The translations under genes were made by a program, and so were the position numbers. The notes beneath the pieces were generated by a model. The model searched no databases and was not told the DNA's origin. It saw only the letters and a program-made list of their open reading frames with translations. DNA of 64,000 bases, from positions 123,695,786-123,759,785 of the forward strand of contig CM039462.1 of assembly GCA_022414725.1 (NCBI GenBank), given 5' to 3'. Position 1 is the first letter of the stretch. Every line of letters starts with the position of its first letter. The stretch is from Microglena sp. YARC (taxonomy: Eukaryota; Chlorophyta; Chlorophyceae; Chlamydomonadales; Chlamydomonadaceae). Positions 54,201 to 63,989 of the stretch are shown in pieces.

Positions 54201-56485
54201 TGACCCTAGTGAGCCTGCTGGTGAGCATTTTGACCCTAGTGAGCGTGTTAGTGAGCATTATGATCCTAGTGAGTGTGCTGGTGAGCATTATTGCCCTAGA
54301 GAGCCTGCTGGTGAGCATTATGACCCTAGTTAGCTTGGTGGTGTTTAATATTATCTTAGTGATCCTGCTGGTGAGCATTATGATCCTAGTTAGCTTACTA
54401 GTGATCATTATGACCCTAGTGAGACTGCTGGTGATCATTATGACCCTAGTGAGGGTGCTGGCGAGCATTATGACCCTAGTGAGCCTGCTGGTGAGCATTT
54501 TGACCCTAGTTAGCTTACTAGTGATCATTATGACCCTAGTGAGCCTGCTGGTGAGCATAATAACCATAGTTAGCCTGCTAATGAGCATTATGGCTCTAGT
54601 TAACTTGGTGGTGTCTATTATGATCTTAGTGATCCTGCTAGTGAGCATTATGACTCTATTGAGCATGCCGGTGAGCATTTTGACCCTAGTGAGCTTACTA
54701 GTGTTCATTACGATCCTAGTGAGCTTACTAGTGATTATTATGACCCTAGTGAGCGTGCTGGTGATCATTATGACCCTAGTGAGACTGCTGGTGATTATTA
54801 TGACCCTAGTGAGCGTGTTGGTGAGCATTATGACCCTAGTGAGCTTGCTGGTGAGCATTTTGACCCTAGTGAGCGTGCTAGTGAGCATTATGATCCTAGT
54901 GAGTGTGCTGGTGAGCATTATTGCCCTAGTGAGCCTGCTGGTGAGCATTATGACCCTAGTTAGCTTGGTGGTGTTTTATATGATCTGGGTGATCCTGCTG
55001 GTGAGTGTTATGATCCTAGTTAGCTTACTAGTGATCATTATGACCCTAGTGAGCGTGCTGGTGATCATTATGACCCTATTGAGGGTGTTGGCGAGCATTC
55101 TGACCCTAGTGAGCCTGCTGGTGAGCATTTTGACCCTAGTGAGCTTGCTAGTGAGCATTATGATCCTAGTGAGTGTGCTGGTGATTATTATGATCCTAGT
55201 GAGTGTGCTGGTGAGCATTATTGCCCTAGTGAGCCTGCTGGTGAGCATTATGACCCTAGTTAGCTTGGTGGTGTTCAATATGATCTTAGTGATCTTGCTG
55301 GTGAGCATTATGATCCTAGTGAGTGTGCTGGTGAGCATTATGACCCTAGTGAGTGTGCTGGTGAGCATTATTGCCCTAGTGAGCCTGCTGGTGAGCATTA
55401 TGACCCTAGTTAGCTTGGTGGTGTTCAATATGATCTTAGTGATCCTGCTGGTGAGCATTATGATCCTAGTTAGCTTACTAGTGATCATTATGACCCTAGT
55501 GAGACTGCTGGTGAGCATTATGACCCTAGTGAGCATGTTGGTGAGCATTATGACCCTAGTGAGCCTGCTGGTGAGCATTTCGACCCTAGTGAGCGTGTTA
55601 GTGAGCATTATGATCCTAGTGAGTGTGCTGGTGAGCATTATTGCCCTAGAGAGCCTGCTGGTGAGCATTATGACCCTAGTTAGCTTGGTGGTGTTTAATA
55701 TTATCTTAGTGATCCTGCTGGTGAGCATTATGATCCTAGTTAGCTTACTAGTGATCATTATGACCCTAGTGAGACTGCTGGTGATCATTATGACCCTAGT
55801 GAGGGTGCTGGCGAGCATTATGACCCTAGTGAGCCTGCTGGTGAGCATTTTGACCCTAGTTAGCTTACTAGTGATCATTATGACCCTAGTGAGCCTGCTG
55901 GTGAGCATAATAACCATAGTTAGCCTGCTAATGAGCATTATGGCTCTAGTTAACTTGGTGGTGTCTATTATGATCTTAGTGATCTTGCAAGTGAGCATTA
56001 TGACTCTATTGAGCATGCCGGTGAGCATTTTGACCCTAGTGAGCTTACTAGTGTTCATTACGATCCTAGTGAGCTTACTAGTGATTATTATGACCCTAGT
56101 GAGCGTGCTGGTGATCATTATGACCCTAGTGAGCGTGCTAGTGATCATTATGACCCTAGTGAGCGTGTTGGTGAGCATTATGACCCTAGTGAGCTTGCTG
56201 GTGAGCATTTTGACCCTAGTGAGCGTGCTAGTGAGCATTATGATCCTAGTGAGTGTGCTGGTGAGCATTATTGCCCTAGTGAGCCTGCTGGTGAGCATTA
56301 TGACCCTAGTTAGCTTGGTGGTGTTTTATATGATCTTAGTGATCCTGCTGGTGAGCATTATGATCCTAGTTAGCTTACTAGTGATCATTATGACCCTAGT
56401 GAGCCTGCTGGTGAGCATTTTTACCCCAGTGAGCTACATGGGCTAGTTAACATCGTGATCTTAGTGAGCAGTGTGTTCATGGTAT
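45205..56485 (+). repeat. 30-bp satellite with higher-order repeats
   Basis: Tandem 30-bp monomers, typically starting GAGCCTGCTG and ending GACCCTAGT, with many variant monomers in a fixed order. The landmark monomer with TTAACCATAGT or ATAACCATAGT occurs at 53191, 54541 and 55891, giving a 1350-bp higher-order unit of 45 monomers. At 48151 and 49831 the spacing is 1680 (56 monomers), an 11-monomer longer version. From 45205 to about 52400 the copies carry frequent single-base indels and C runs. From there on they are nearly perfect. Because 30 is divisible by three and no stop occurs, long frames stay open on both strands (1195 codons on plus; 440-codon frames on minus). I do not regard these as genes. 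Confidence 0.95.
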
Positions 56486-57225
56486 TTTGTTTAGGGTACC
56501 ATTTTTTCTATCGGAATTTGCTGTAAAGTGTCGGAGCTGGGGATAGGGTGGGTGTTTGCATGCTGGTGTCTTCCGTTTCTTCATCGTATCATCTCATTTT
56601 TTGTCCCCCCCTCCCCCCTCCGCGCTTGCTCGCCTCCTCACACTGCACAACGTATCTTGGATGGGTTAAACACATTATCGTGGTTGGTTTGCATGATTTA
56701 CAAAATTGAAGGGCACAAGGGTGTAAGCTAATATGATAAGAGACAAACGCAAGGTGGGATCAGAATAAGCGAGGCAGGATAAAGAATTAGTCCGGAGGAT
56801 CGGTACTACAAGTACAAAGGATAGTTAATTTAAATAACTAGAGAACGTAACGAAATGTCGTGTTGTAGACATAATTATCAAGGGTTGCCCACCAACTGAG
56901 CGAGAATAAGACAATCCCAAACTCAAAATAGTTACCTATGAAATTTGTGTTGAAAGGAGTGTGATTGTCATGCATTTTCAGTGCACAGGCACTACCTTAA
57001 ATAGTTCGGATAATTTGTCACAAGTACGAAAACTTGTAAACAAAAATTATCGACATTTAATGCGTGGAAGAGGTTGGGAAATTATTAAGGACGTATAACA
57101 CACATTCGAGGACGGAGAATACAAAAAAACGGGAGGTGATCTATGTACCCAAAACACACAATATTGAAACCAAGTACCATCACTTTTACAAAACGATAGA
57201 TGGGAGGAATGGAATCCCACCAACC
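56486..57225. other. Non-coding single-copy stretch
   Basis: AT-rich sequence with no recognised gene, repeat or RNA. Short ORFs lack features. Confidence 0.45.
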
Positions 57226-58806
57226 CAAAAATACCGTACTCACCTCCACTTACCAACCCGCCCACCCATTCCCACCCACACCCACGTACCTTCAACCCTA
57301 TAACATACCTGCCTACCTATAAACACTATACTATCCCATCCCACCCATATACACTGAACCATGTATCCGCCCACACACAAACGCAGCCACCCCCGCTTCC
57401 ACCCACATACTTACAGGTACCCCACCTACCAACCCACCCACCCACCTACACATACCAATCCCTCATGCTCACGCACTCATCCCCACCCATCCATCCCCTG
57501 CCCAACTTCCACCCATCCATCAAAGGATACCTACATACCCACCCATACCCACCAACCTACCAATTTATTTCCCCACCGTCCCTAACACCCTCCCACACCA
57601 ACACCAAGGTACCACCCATCAACCCACTATTATCCAATACCCATCCCTCCACCCTTGTCGACCCACTCATCTCAATATATACCAACCAACCCACCAACCC
57701 ACATATCCCTCCATGCATACCCATTGACCCATGCCCAACTGCCAACCCACCTACACAACCTCTCAACCACCCATGCACATTCCTACACCTACACCCACCC
57801 CATAATCCCCACCCTTGCCCATCCCCTACATATCCATGTATCGGCCATACCCACGCACCCACCCATATCTATCAACCCATACGATACCTTCAACCCACAT
57901 TAATATCCACGACCCACACCCAACCACTAATACAGACCCATACCCATTCCCACACACCTACCCTTGACCATCCCTCCACCCTTGTCGACCCACTCATCCC
58001 AATATATACCAACCAACCCACCAACCCACCTATCGCTTCATGCATACCCATTGACCCATGCCCAACTGCCAACCCACCTTCACAACCACTCAACCTCCCA
58101 TGCACATTCCTACACTTACGTCCACCCCATCATCCCCACCCTTGCCCATCCCCTACATATCCATGTATCGACCATGCCCACGCACCCACCCATACCTATC
58201 AACCCATACGATACCCTTCAACCCACATTAATATCCACGACCCACACCCAACCACTAATACAGACCCATACCCATTCCCAAACACCTACCCTTACCCATC
58301 CCTCCACCCTTGTCGACCCACTCATCCCAATATATATCAACCAACCCACCAACCCACCTATCCCTCCATGCATACCCATTGACCCATGCCCAACTGCCAA
58401 CCCACCTACACAACCACTCAACCACCCATGCACATTCCTACACCTATGCCCACCCCATCATCCCCACCCTTGCCCATCCCCTACATATCCATGTATCGAC
58501 CATGCCCACGCACCCACCCATACCTATCAACCCATACCATACCCTTCAACCCACATTAATATCCACGACCCACACCCAACCACAAATACAGACCCATACC
58601 CATTCCCAAACACCTACCCTTACCCATCCCTCCACCCTTGCCAACCCACTCATCCCAATCTATACCAACCAACCCACCGACTCACTTATCCCTCCATACA
58701 TACCCATTGACCCATGCCCAACTGCCAACCCACCTACACAACCACTCAACCACCCATGCACATTCCTACACCTATGTCCACCCCATCATTCCCACCCTTG
58801 CCCAAC
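57226..58806. repeat. CCCA-rich 328-bp satellite
   Basis: After a CCCACC-rich lead-in, a unit starting CCATCCCTCCACCCTTG begins at 57641, 57968, 58296 and 58624 (period 327-328). As 328 is not divisible by three, each copy shifts the frame, producing the overlapping plus-strand ORFs of 305, 248 and 172 aa. These are Pro/His/Thr-rich artefacts, not genes. Confidence 0.9.
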
Positions 58807-59090
58807 TAATAAAGTTTTGGAGGTTTAACTCCCTAAACCTCCTAGGGGTAAACACCCACCATCCACCCAACAAAACCGTACAAACATGTAAATTGTTTTT
58901 TTTGCATTTCTCGCGCTTTTGAAAGATTTTATTTTTTGAGGTTTAATGCCCTAAACCTCCGCGGTTTAAGAAAGGACACCAGCCCACCCCCACCCACCCA
59001 TACCGTACAAACATGTCAATTTTGTTTTTTGCATTTCTCGCGCTTTTGGAAGATTTTATTTTTGGAGGTTTAGCGGTTTGGAGGATGACT
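58807..59090. repeat. Duplicated block with GGAGGTTTA hairpins
   Basis: Two copies, about 125 bp apart, of a block holding CGTACAAACATGT and GCATTTCTCGCGCTTTTG. GGAGGTTTA pairs with TAAACCTCC near 58816-58840, and a related hairpin lies at 58938-58962. Confidence 0.75.
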
Positions 59091-59116
59091 TGGGATAAAA
59101 CGACCTACAATCATAT

Positions 59117-59134
59117 AAACCCTAAACCCTAACC
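59117..59134 (-). repeat. Short interstitial telomere-like repeat
   Basis: AAACCCTAAACCCTAACC, about two and a half units of the plant-type telomere motif (TTTAGGG on the minus strand), directly at the 3' end of the LINE fragment. Confidence 0.75.
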
Positions 59135-60255
59135 ACTAAGCAGTCCAGGGCTTCCTGTCTTGCTCTTAAACAAGTAGAAAGATAGTCGGCTAGGTTGCTC
59201 CAAAATGTCTTAGTGCCATTTCCATTCATCAAGGTTCTGAATGTGGAATCGCAGAATTCCACGTTCCATCCGGTTAAGTCGGTATCCTCATGGGCACGCC
59301 TATAAATATATGTTAACAGCTACTGGTAGCGGAGGCGAATATCATTATAGAAAGGGCACTTAATAATATGCATTTCATCCCCAGGTTTTTGGAACCCACA
59401 CAGTTGACAGAGTATCATTGAACGGGGGATGTGTGCTCCATCCACCACCCTCATTCTCTCTGTGTTCAGCCAATAGGAGACCAATATAAATTGTGCTATA
59501 GAACGAATCTGATCCTGTTTATGTAATGCGGATGTAGAGGGAATCAAGCAATTCTCATCATTACTGTTGGCTGCAAACCATTTCTGGTATCGGAGGCGTT
59601 TAAAGCCAGCCCTTCTCTCATTAGGAATGTCTCTGACTGCATTGGTCTCGCTTGGGTACTTAAACCTCCATGACTAAAAAACTTCAGACATAATACCTTC
59701 TACATCGACAGCCTCCAAAATGTTAAGGTTTTTGCTGGATCCTAGCTTGCGGAGAGCACAACGCAAGTCATGTACCTAGCCAGTATTGGAATCAAAATAT
59801 TCCTCAAGAGCCATTATAATGAGATCCCCAGGTTCTTTATCTATCATCTTGTTCCAGAAGCGCAAAGCTTGTTTAAGCCAAGCAAAACACACAGGGGTTC
59901 TACCCAGCTCTTCCATGATAATATTAGATGTAATAGTAGACTGGCTAGCGCCCAACATTTGTTTAAGTATACCTCTATGCCATTTCTCACATGCATGGTC
60001 ATTTGAGATAAGTGTGTTGATCAGAATAAAAGGAGCCCACACCTCACTACCAAAATTCAGGATAGGTTGTACAAGAGAATCAAATAGGTGGGTGAGAATA
60101 TCAATATTGTACATCTCCATAGTATGGCATCGCCTACGGAGCATGTGGTGCGCTTTTGGAGCCTTAGTGAGCATCCTAGAAAAAGCAGCTTTTGCACAAC
60201 TGCTTGAGTCACCATCCACCAAGAGGGATCCCAGGTAGATAAATATAACTTTGTA
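59133..60255 (-). mobile_element. LINE fragment, same family as 21.3-23.9 kb
   Basis: Minus-strand sequence matching 22763-23886 of the first LINE. It covers the thumb region (IYLGSLLVDGDSS, HMLRRRCHTME), LGRTPVCFAWLKQALRFWNK and the C-terminal finger CQLCGFQKPGDEMHIIKC. It lacks the RT catalytic core, and homology stops inside the last codons, so it is truncated at both ends. It has its own stop (TAG after SEVF), while the Lys and finger Cys codons that are stops in the first copy are intact here. Confidence 0.85.
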
Positions 60256-60278
60256 GAAAATTGTGTTCCATTGTGTAG

Positions 60279-62825
60279 TCAAATTTGGGACAGGGTCTGA
60301 CAAATTTGGGACAGGGCCTGATACTCAGCCTCACTAGAGCTAATAGCAACAGTAGGCTGTCGCTTGCTCATCCACTTAACAATGCACCCACCAGCTAGAA
60401 CTGCAAAGCCAGTCTGAGATCTCCTGTCAGACCCATCATCAGCATAAGATGAGTCACTAAAGACAGTAAAAGTGAAATCAGGGCTGTGGGTGTAAGTGAG
60501 ACCCAGGTGAGAATGTGTTCTCAAATACAAGAGTAACCGTTTGGCAGCCCCCCAGAGAGGGACTGTAGGGTGAGCAGAGAACCTGGATAAATAGCTAACA
60601 GCAAAGGAAATATCAGGCCTGGTGCAAGTGGCCAGGTATAGCAAAGCACCTACAAGAGAGAGGTACTGGCTATTAGACGGCAGGGGCTCTCCAGGGGCGT
60701 CAGAAACAGTGGATTTGGCCATGGGAGCAGCAAACTTGGGTGGGGCAGCAGCAGTAAGACCAAACTGCTCCACCAGATCAACAATGTAAGTGTGCTGAGA
60801 GAGATTGATCTGAACACACCTGCCTTCAGAGTCAAGGGTAACATCCATGTCCAAAGAGAGGAACTGAATTGGAACACCCATCTCTTTGACCTCCCAGCCA
60901 GCTGCTTCCATTGCCTGGATCAGCAACACATACCTATCCAGCTCACTAAAAGCACAGATAAAGTCATCAACATAGGTCAGGACATAGCTCCACCCACCAT
61001 CAGAATCCTTCCTAAAGTACAGAGCAGGTTCTGCCTTGCACATAGTAAAGCCATGAGCAACCAGAACCCGCTTGACATCCCTACTCCAAGCTCTGGGTGC
61101 CTGCTTCAATCCATAAAGGGACTTGATCAGTTTGCAGACAAGTGGAACACCGTTAGGACCAAGGTGCCTAAAGCCCTTTGGCTGGTGGCAGTACAGGTCC
61201 AGACCAGGCTCCAGCTTGGCATTTAGGAATGCAGTCTTGATGTCTAGCTGCCGAACAAACATCTTCCTATGAGTGATGGCAGCCAGGAGCACCCTAAGAC
61301 CTGCTTTGGAGGAGACAGGGGCATATACATCATGAAAATCCAGCCCAGGACGCTGCAGAAAACCACGGACCACAAAACGTGCCTTGAAGCGTATAGTACC
61401 ATCAACACCAATCTTCTTCACAAATAACCACCTGCCAGACAGGATCTTCTGCTTACGAGGCTGTGGAGTGAGAACCCATGTACCATGGGCATGAAGGGAA
61501 GCTATCTCATCCTTCATGGCAAGAAGCCATTGATCCCTGTCAGGGTTGGTATGCAACATGGCAGCTTTGTAGGTCAGTTCAGTGGTGGATGCAACAGATG
61601 CTCCCACGTACAAGCAGTTTACTTGTACATGGGCAGCGGGGGTATCAGCAGTATCAGCAGTAACCATTAGGAAAGCCCCCAGTGCAGAACTACTGCCTGG
61701 TTGAACAGGGCCGGCCTTCTTTGCCTCTAAATCAACGAAGCCTGGGTCGACCGGAACACCCCAGCCATACGCAGTATCGGAGCCTGACCACGGTTCAAGA
61801 TCATCACTTGCATCATCTGCAACGGCTACATCATCACCCGGACTCCTGAGTAATCTATCAGAGACGGCAGGAGGTGAAGCGTTCACCAACTCCATCGAGC
61901 TATCAATGATGATGGGAGTATGATGACTAGTAGGCAATGGATCTAACAAAGGATCCACTATGGTCTGAGTTGGTGTAAATCCAACGACTTCACCGACGGA
62001 ATGTGACGCAGAGGAGGGCCTGGCGACCCCGTGAGATTCGGCTAAGATTTTGTCCGTAGGAGCCGCAGAAACTCGCCCGCCCAGTGTGTTCTCACGCAAA
62101 ACAGTACCACTGGCCCCCGACCTAGGTCGCAGAGTCATCCTATGGCCAGGACAGTGGTCAACAATTGGGGAAGACAAAGGGTCTAGGGAATCAACCGCAA
62201 CCTCAGGCATGTGTCCGTTGATGGCGGCAGGGATGCTAGAGACATATGGCGACCCATCATAGGGAGTTAGCCCAAGAATGCAGTTATGATCAAACTGCTC
62301 ATAGAAGAGTACATCACGACTCTGTACTACTTGGCGCAACTTAGGAACCCAAACAAAATAACCCTTACTCACCAGAGAATACCCAACCAGTCTACCAGAT
62401 AACGCCCTTTCGTCTAGCTTATTACGTTTCTTCCCATTGACTAGAGTAACATAGCAGGGGCATCCAAACACACGTAATAACGACAGATCAGGTTTCACCC
62501 CATAAAACAACTCAAAGGGTGTCTTGCGTCCTTGGTTAGGCAGACGGTTTCTAAGGTAACAAGCAGCCAGGAAGGCATAGGGCCAAAAGGACTTAGTAAG
62601 CTTAGACTCCAAGTGGATACTCCTAGCTATATTCTGAAGGACCCCATTATACCTTTCCACAGTTGCATTCTGCTGTGCAGTGTATGCCAAAGACAACTCA
62701 TGTACTGCCCCAACCGATTCTAACCAATCCTCGAACCATTTAACTATAAACTCTTTAGCCCTGTCAGATCTCAGACACTTAAAGGCAAACCCCTGCAGCT
62801 GATTTGACCATCTGAGGATGATAGT
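60279..62825 (-). CDS. pol: Copia integrase C-terminus, RT and RNase H
   Basis: Open from 62825 to TGA at 60279; the first Met in it is at 62696. From that Met, QQNATVERYNGVLQ carries the catalytic integrase Glu14, and NRLPNQGRKTPFELFYG and LRVFGCPCYV follow. RT begins after GRWLFVKKIGVDGT (KARFVVRGF, APVSSKAGLRVLLAA, LDIKTAFLNA, LYGLKQAPRAW) with catalytic YVDD in LTYVDDFICAF. RNase H has FSDSSYADD, RRSQTGFAVL and SSSEAEYQAL. The last 13 residues (SQICQTLSQI) come from a 21-bp tandem repeat at the junction with the LINE fragment. Without that junction roughly 60 residues of RNase H would follow. Confidence 0.9.
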   Translation of the reverse strand, partial: TIILRWSNQLQGFAFKCLRSDRAKEFIVKWFEDWLESVGAVHELSLAYTAQQNATVERYNGVLQNIARSIHLESKLTKSFWPYAFLAACYLRNRLPNQGRKTPFELFYGVKPDLSLLRVFGCPCYVTLVNGKKRNKLDERALSGRLVGYSLVSKGYFVWVPKLRQVVQSRDVLFYEQFDHNCILGLTPYDGSPYVSSIPAAINGHMPEVAVDSLDPLSSPIVDHCPGHRMTLRPRSGASGTVLRENTLGGRVSAAPTDKILAESHGVARPSSASHSVGEVVGFTPTQTIVDPLLDPLPTSHHTPIIIDSSMELVNASPPAVSDRLLRSPGDDVAVADDASDDLEPWSGSDTAYGWGVPVDPGFVDLEAKKAGPVQPGSSSALGAFLMVTADTADTPAAHVQVNCLYVGASVASTTELTYKAAMLHTNPDRDQWLLAMKDEIASLHAHGTWVLTPQPRKQKILSGRWLFVKKIGVDGTIRFKARFVVRGFLQRPGLDFHDVYAPVSSKAGLRVLLAAITHRKMFVRQLDIKTAFLNAKLEPGLDLYCHQPKGFRHLGPNGVPLVCKLIKSLYGLKQAPRAWSRDVKRVLVAHGFTMCKAEPALYFRKDSDGGWSYVLTYVDDFICAFSELDRYVLLIQAMEAAGWEVKEMGVPIQFLSLDMDVTLDSEGRCVQINLSQHTYIVDLVEQFGLTAAAPPKFAAPMAKSTVSDAPGEPLPSNSQYLSLVGALLYLATCTRPDISFAVSYLSRFSAHPTVPLWGAAKRLLLYLRTHSHLGLTYTHSPDFTFTVFSDSSYADDGSDRRSQTGFAVLAGGCIVKWMSKRQPTVAISSSEAEYQALSQICQTLSQI

Positions 62826-63707
62826 CTAGACTGCTAAGGGAGCTTCATCCTGGGTCCTCAAGCACAATACCTCAGCATAGCCAGAGAATTGGTCTACAAG
62901 GCACAAGATATAAAACTCCCCACGAAGACCCCTAATATGAACCGGTCCCATGATATCCAAGTGAAGGCGTTGGAGGGGTGCAAGGACCTCAGTCATGCTT
63001 TCTTTAGGAAAAGGGAGACGCTTTCCCTTAGCCTTTTGACAAGCATCACATGGGATCTTACCCATCTTTTGTACTTGATGAAGGCTGAGGGGTAAGTTCT
63101 TAACCATACCACGCTTGACAAGGTTGTGCAAGGCATCATAACCGGGATGACCCAGTCGCCTATGCCACAACCATGCAGGAGTGGTAGGGATAATAACTCC
63201 ACCGTCCTCATCAACATCAAGTGCAAAAGCTGGATAATATTCAGCAACCCTCAAACAACGACTGGAGGTGTGACAAGGCCTACATGCAAACTTATACACA
63301 CCATCACTGGAAGCAGGAAAGGACCAGAGCACAGAAGAGCCCTGAGTGGCAGTACAACTAATACTATCAAAAGCAATCTTGCAGTGGAGGGAATGAGCTA
63401 CAGCATGTACGGACAGGAGATTTACTAGACAGTGGGGTATGTATAGAACATTGGTTAAGGTGATTGATGTTGGTAACCAATCACTACATAACACAATGGA
63501 CCCCATACCCTCTGACCGTTGAATCACCCCATCAGCAAATCGAACTGCAGGCCCAACAGCAGAGGATTCAAACACAGTGAACAACGACCTATCACCTGTG
63601 ATTGACATCCCAGCTCCCGAGTCCACATGCCAGATACCTTCAGAAAGACTTGGGCTGCAAATGTTTGAGAACTTAGTCGTGCAAGAAAATAGGTTAGAGC
63701 TTACCTC
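62826..63707 (-). CDS. Copia protease and integrase N-terminus
   Basis: The protease active site is in GIWHVDSGAGMSITGDRSLF. The GAG-pre-integrase block WLWHRRLGHPGYDALHNLVK and CDACQKAKGKRLPFP supply the HHCC finger, and LHLDIMGPVHIRG has the first catalytic Asp of integrase. The frame ends at TAG 62826-62828 (GTC TAG ACT), beyond which the same frame continues into the rest of the integrase. It is preceded in the same frame by TAG 63708-63710. The GTG shown as a start at 63626 is inside the protease motif and is not a real start. Confidence 0.85.
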   Translation of the reverse strand, partial: EVSSNLFSCTTKFSNICSPSLSEGIWHVDSGAGMSITGDRSLFTVFESSAVGPAVRFADGVIQRSEGMGSIVLCSDWLPTSITLTNVLYIPHCLVNLLSVHAVAHSLHCKIAFDSISCTATQGSSVLWSFPASSDGVYKFACRPCHTSSRCLRVAEYYPAFALDVDEDGGVIIPTTPAWLWHRRLGHPGYDALHNLVKRGMVKNLPLSLHQVQKMGKIPCDACQKAKGKRLPFPKESMTEVLAPLQRLHLDIMGPVHIRGLRGEFYILCLVDQFSGYAEVLCLRTQDEAPLAV

Positions 63708-63989
63708 CTAGTTCTTTGAAATGGCGTACCCATCGATCTGAGCCTGCAAGGACGACAGCTGCTTACGTGTAAGCGACCCTGGAAGGGCCAAAGCTACGGG
63801 CACCGGTTCAGAACCAGGTGCACGTCCCTTGGCCTTTCTGAGTTCCGGATACTTTGTAATGCAGCGGTCTTCCGAGTGGCTCGTTTTCGAACGACAGGGT
63901 CCCCAAGTGCAATCCAAGCGCCTCTTGGTGCCCCCGGAACTCTGAGAACCAGATCCCTTGCCCCGCTGGAAAGCAGCATTAGCAGGGAT
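63708..63989 (-). CDS. gag: Copia Gag C-terminus
   Basis: Reads a basic linker, then a knuckle of the form C-x4-C-x5-H-x4-C (CTWGPCRSKTSHSEDRC) with KYPELRKA after it, as in copia Gag. It ends LQAQIDGYAISKN before TAG 63708-63710. Upstream the frame is open to another TAG at 63990-63992, near the window edge. Confidence 0.7.
   Translation of the reverse strand: MPANAAFQRGKGSGSQSSGGTKRRLDCTWGPCRSKTSHSEDRCITKYPELRKAKGRAPGSEPVPVALALPGSLTRKQLSSLQAQIDGYAISKN

Noticed and set aside
52416..56446. Long hydrophobic protein (1195 aa) and Arg/Thr-rich minus-strand proteins
   Set aside because: They are pure translations of a 30-bp satellite, open on both strands because the period is a multiple of three. 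Frames collapse wherever the array has indels.
45205..56485. CRISPR-like regular repeat
   Set aside because: Monomers are directly contiguous with no unique spacers, and the setting is eukaryotic retroelement DNA.
57361..58922. Pro/His/Thr-rich ORFs of 94-305 aa
   Set aside because: They are translations of the CCCA-rich 328-bp satellite in rotating frames.
63640..63705. A GTAAGC...TTTGCAG intron at the copia Gag-protease boundary
   Set aside because: The amber codon lies upstream of the possible donor, so splicing here would not remove it, and the frame is already continuous without splicing.
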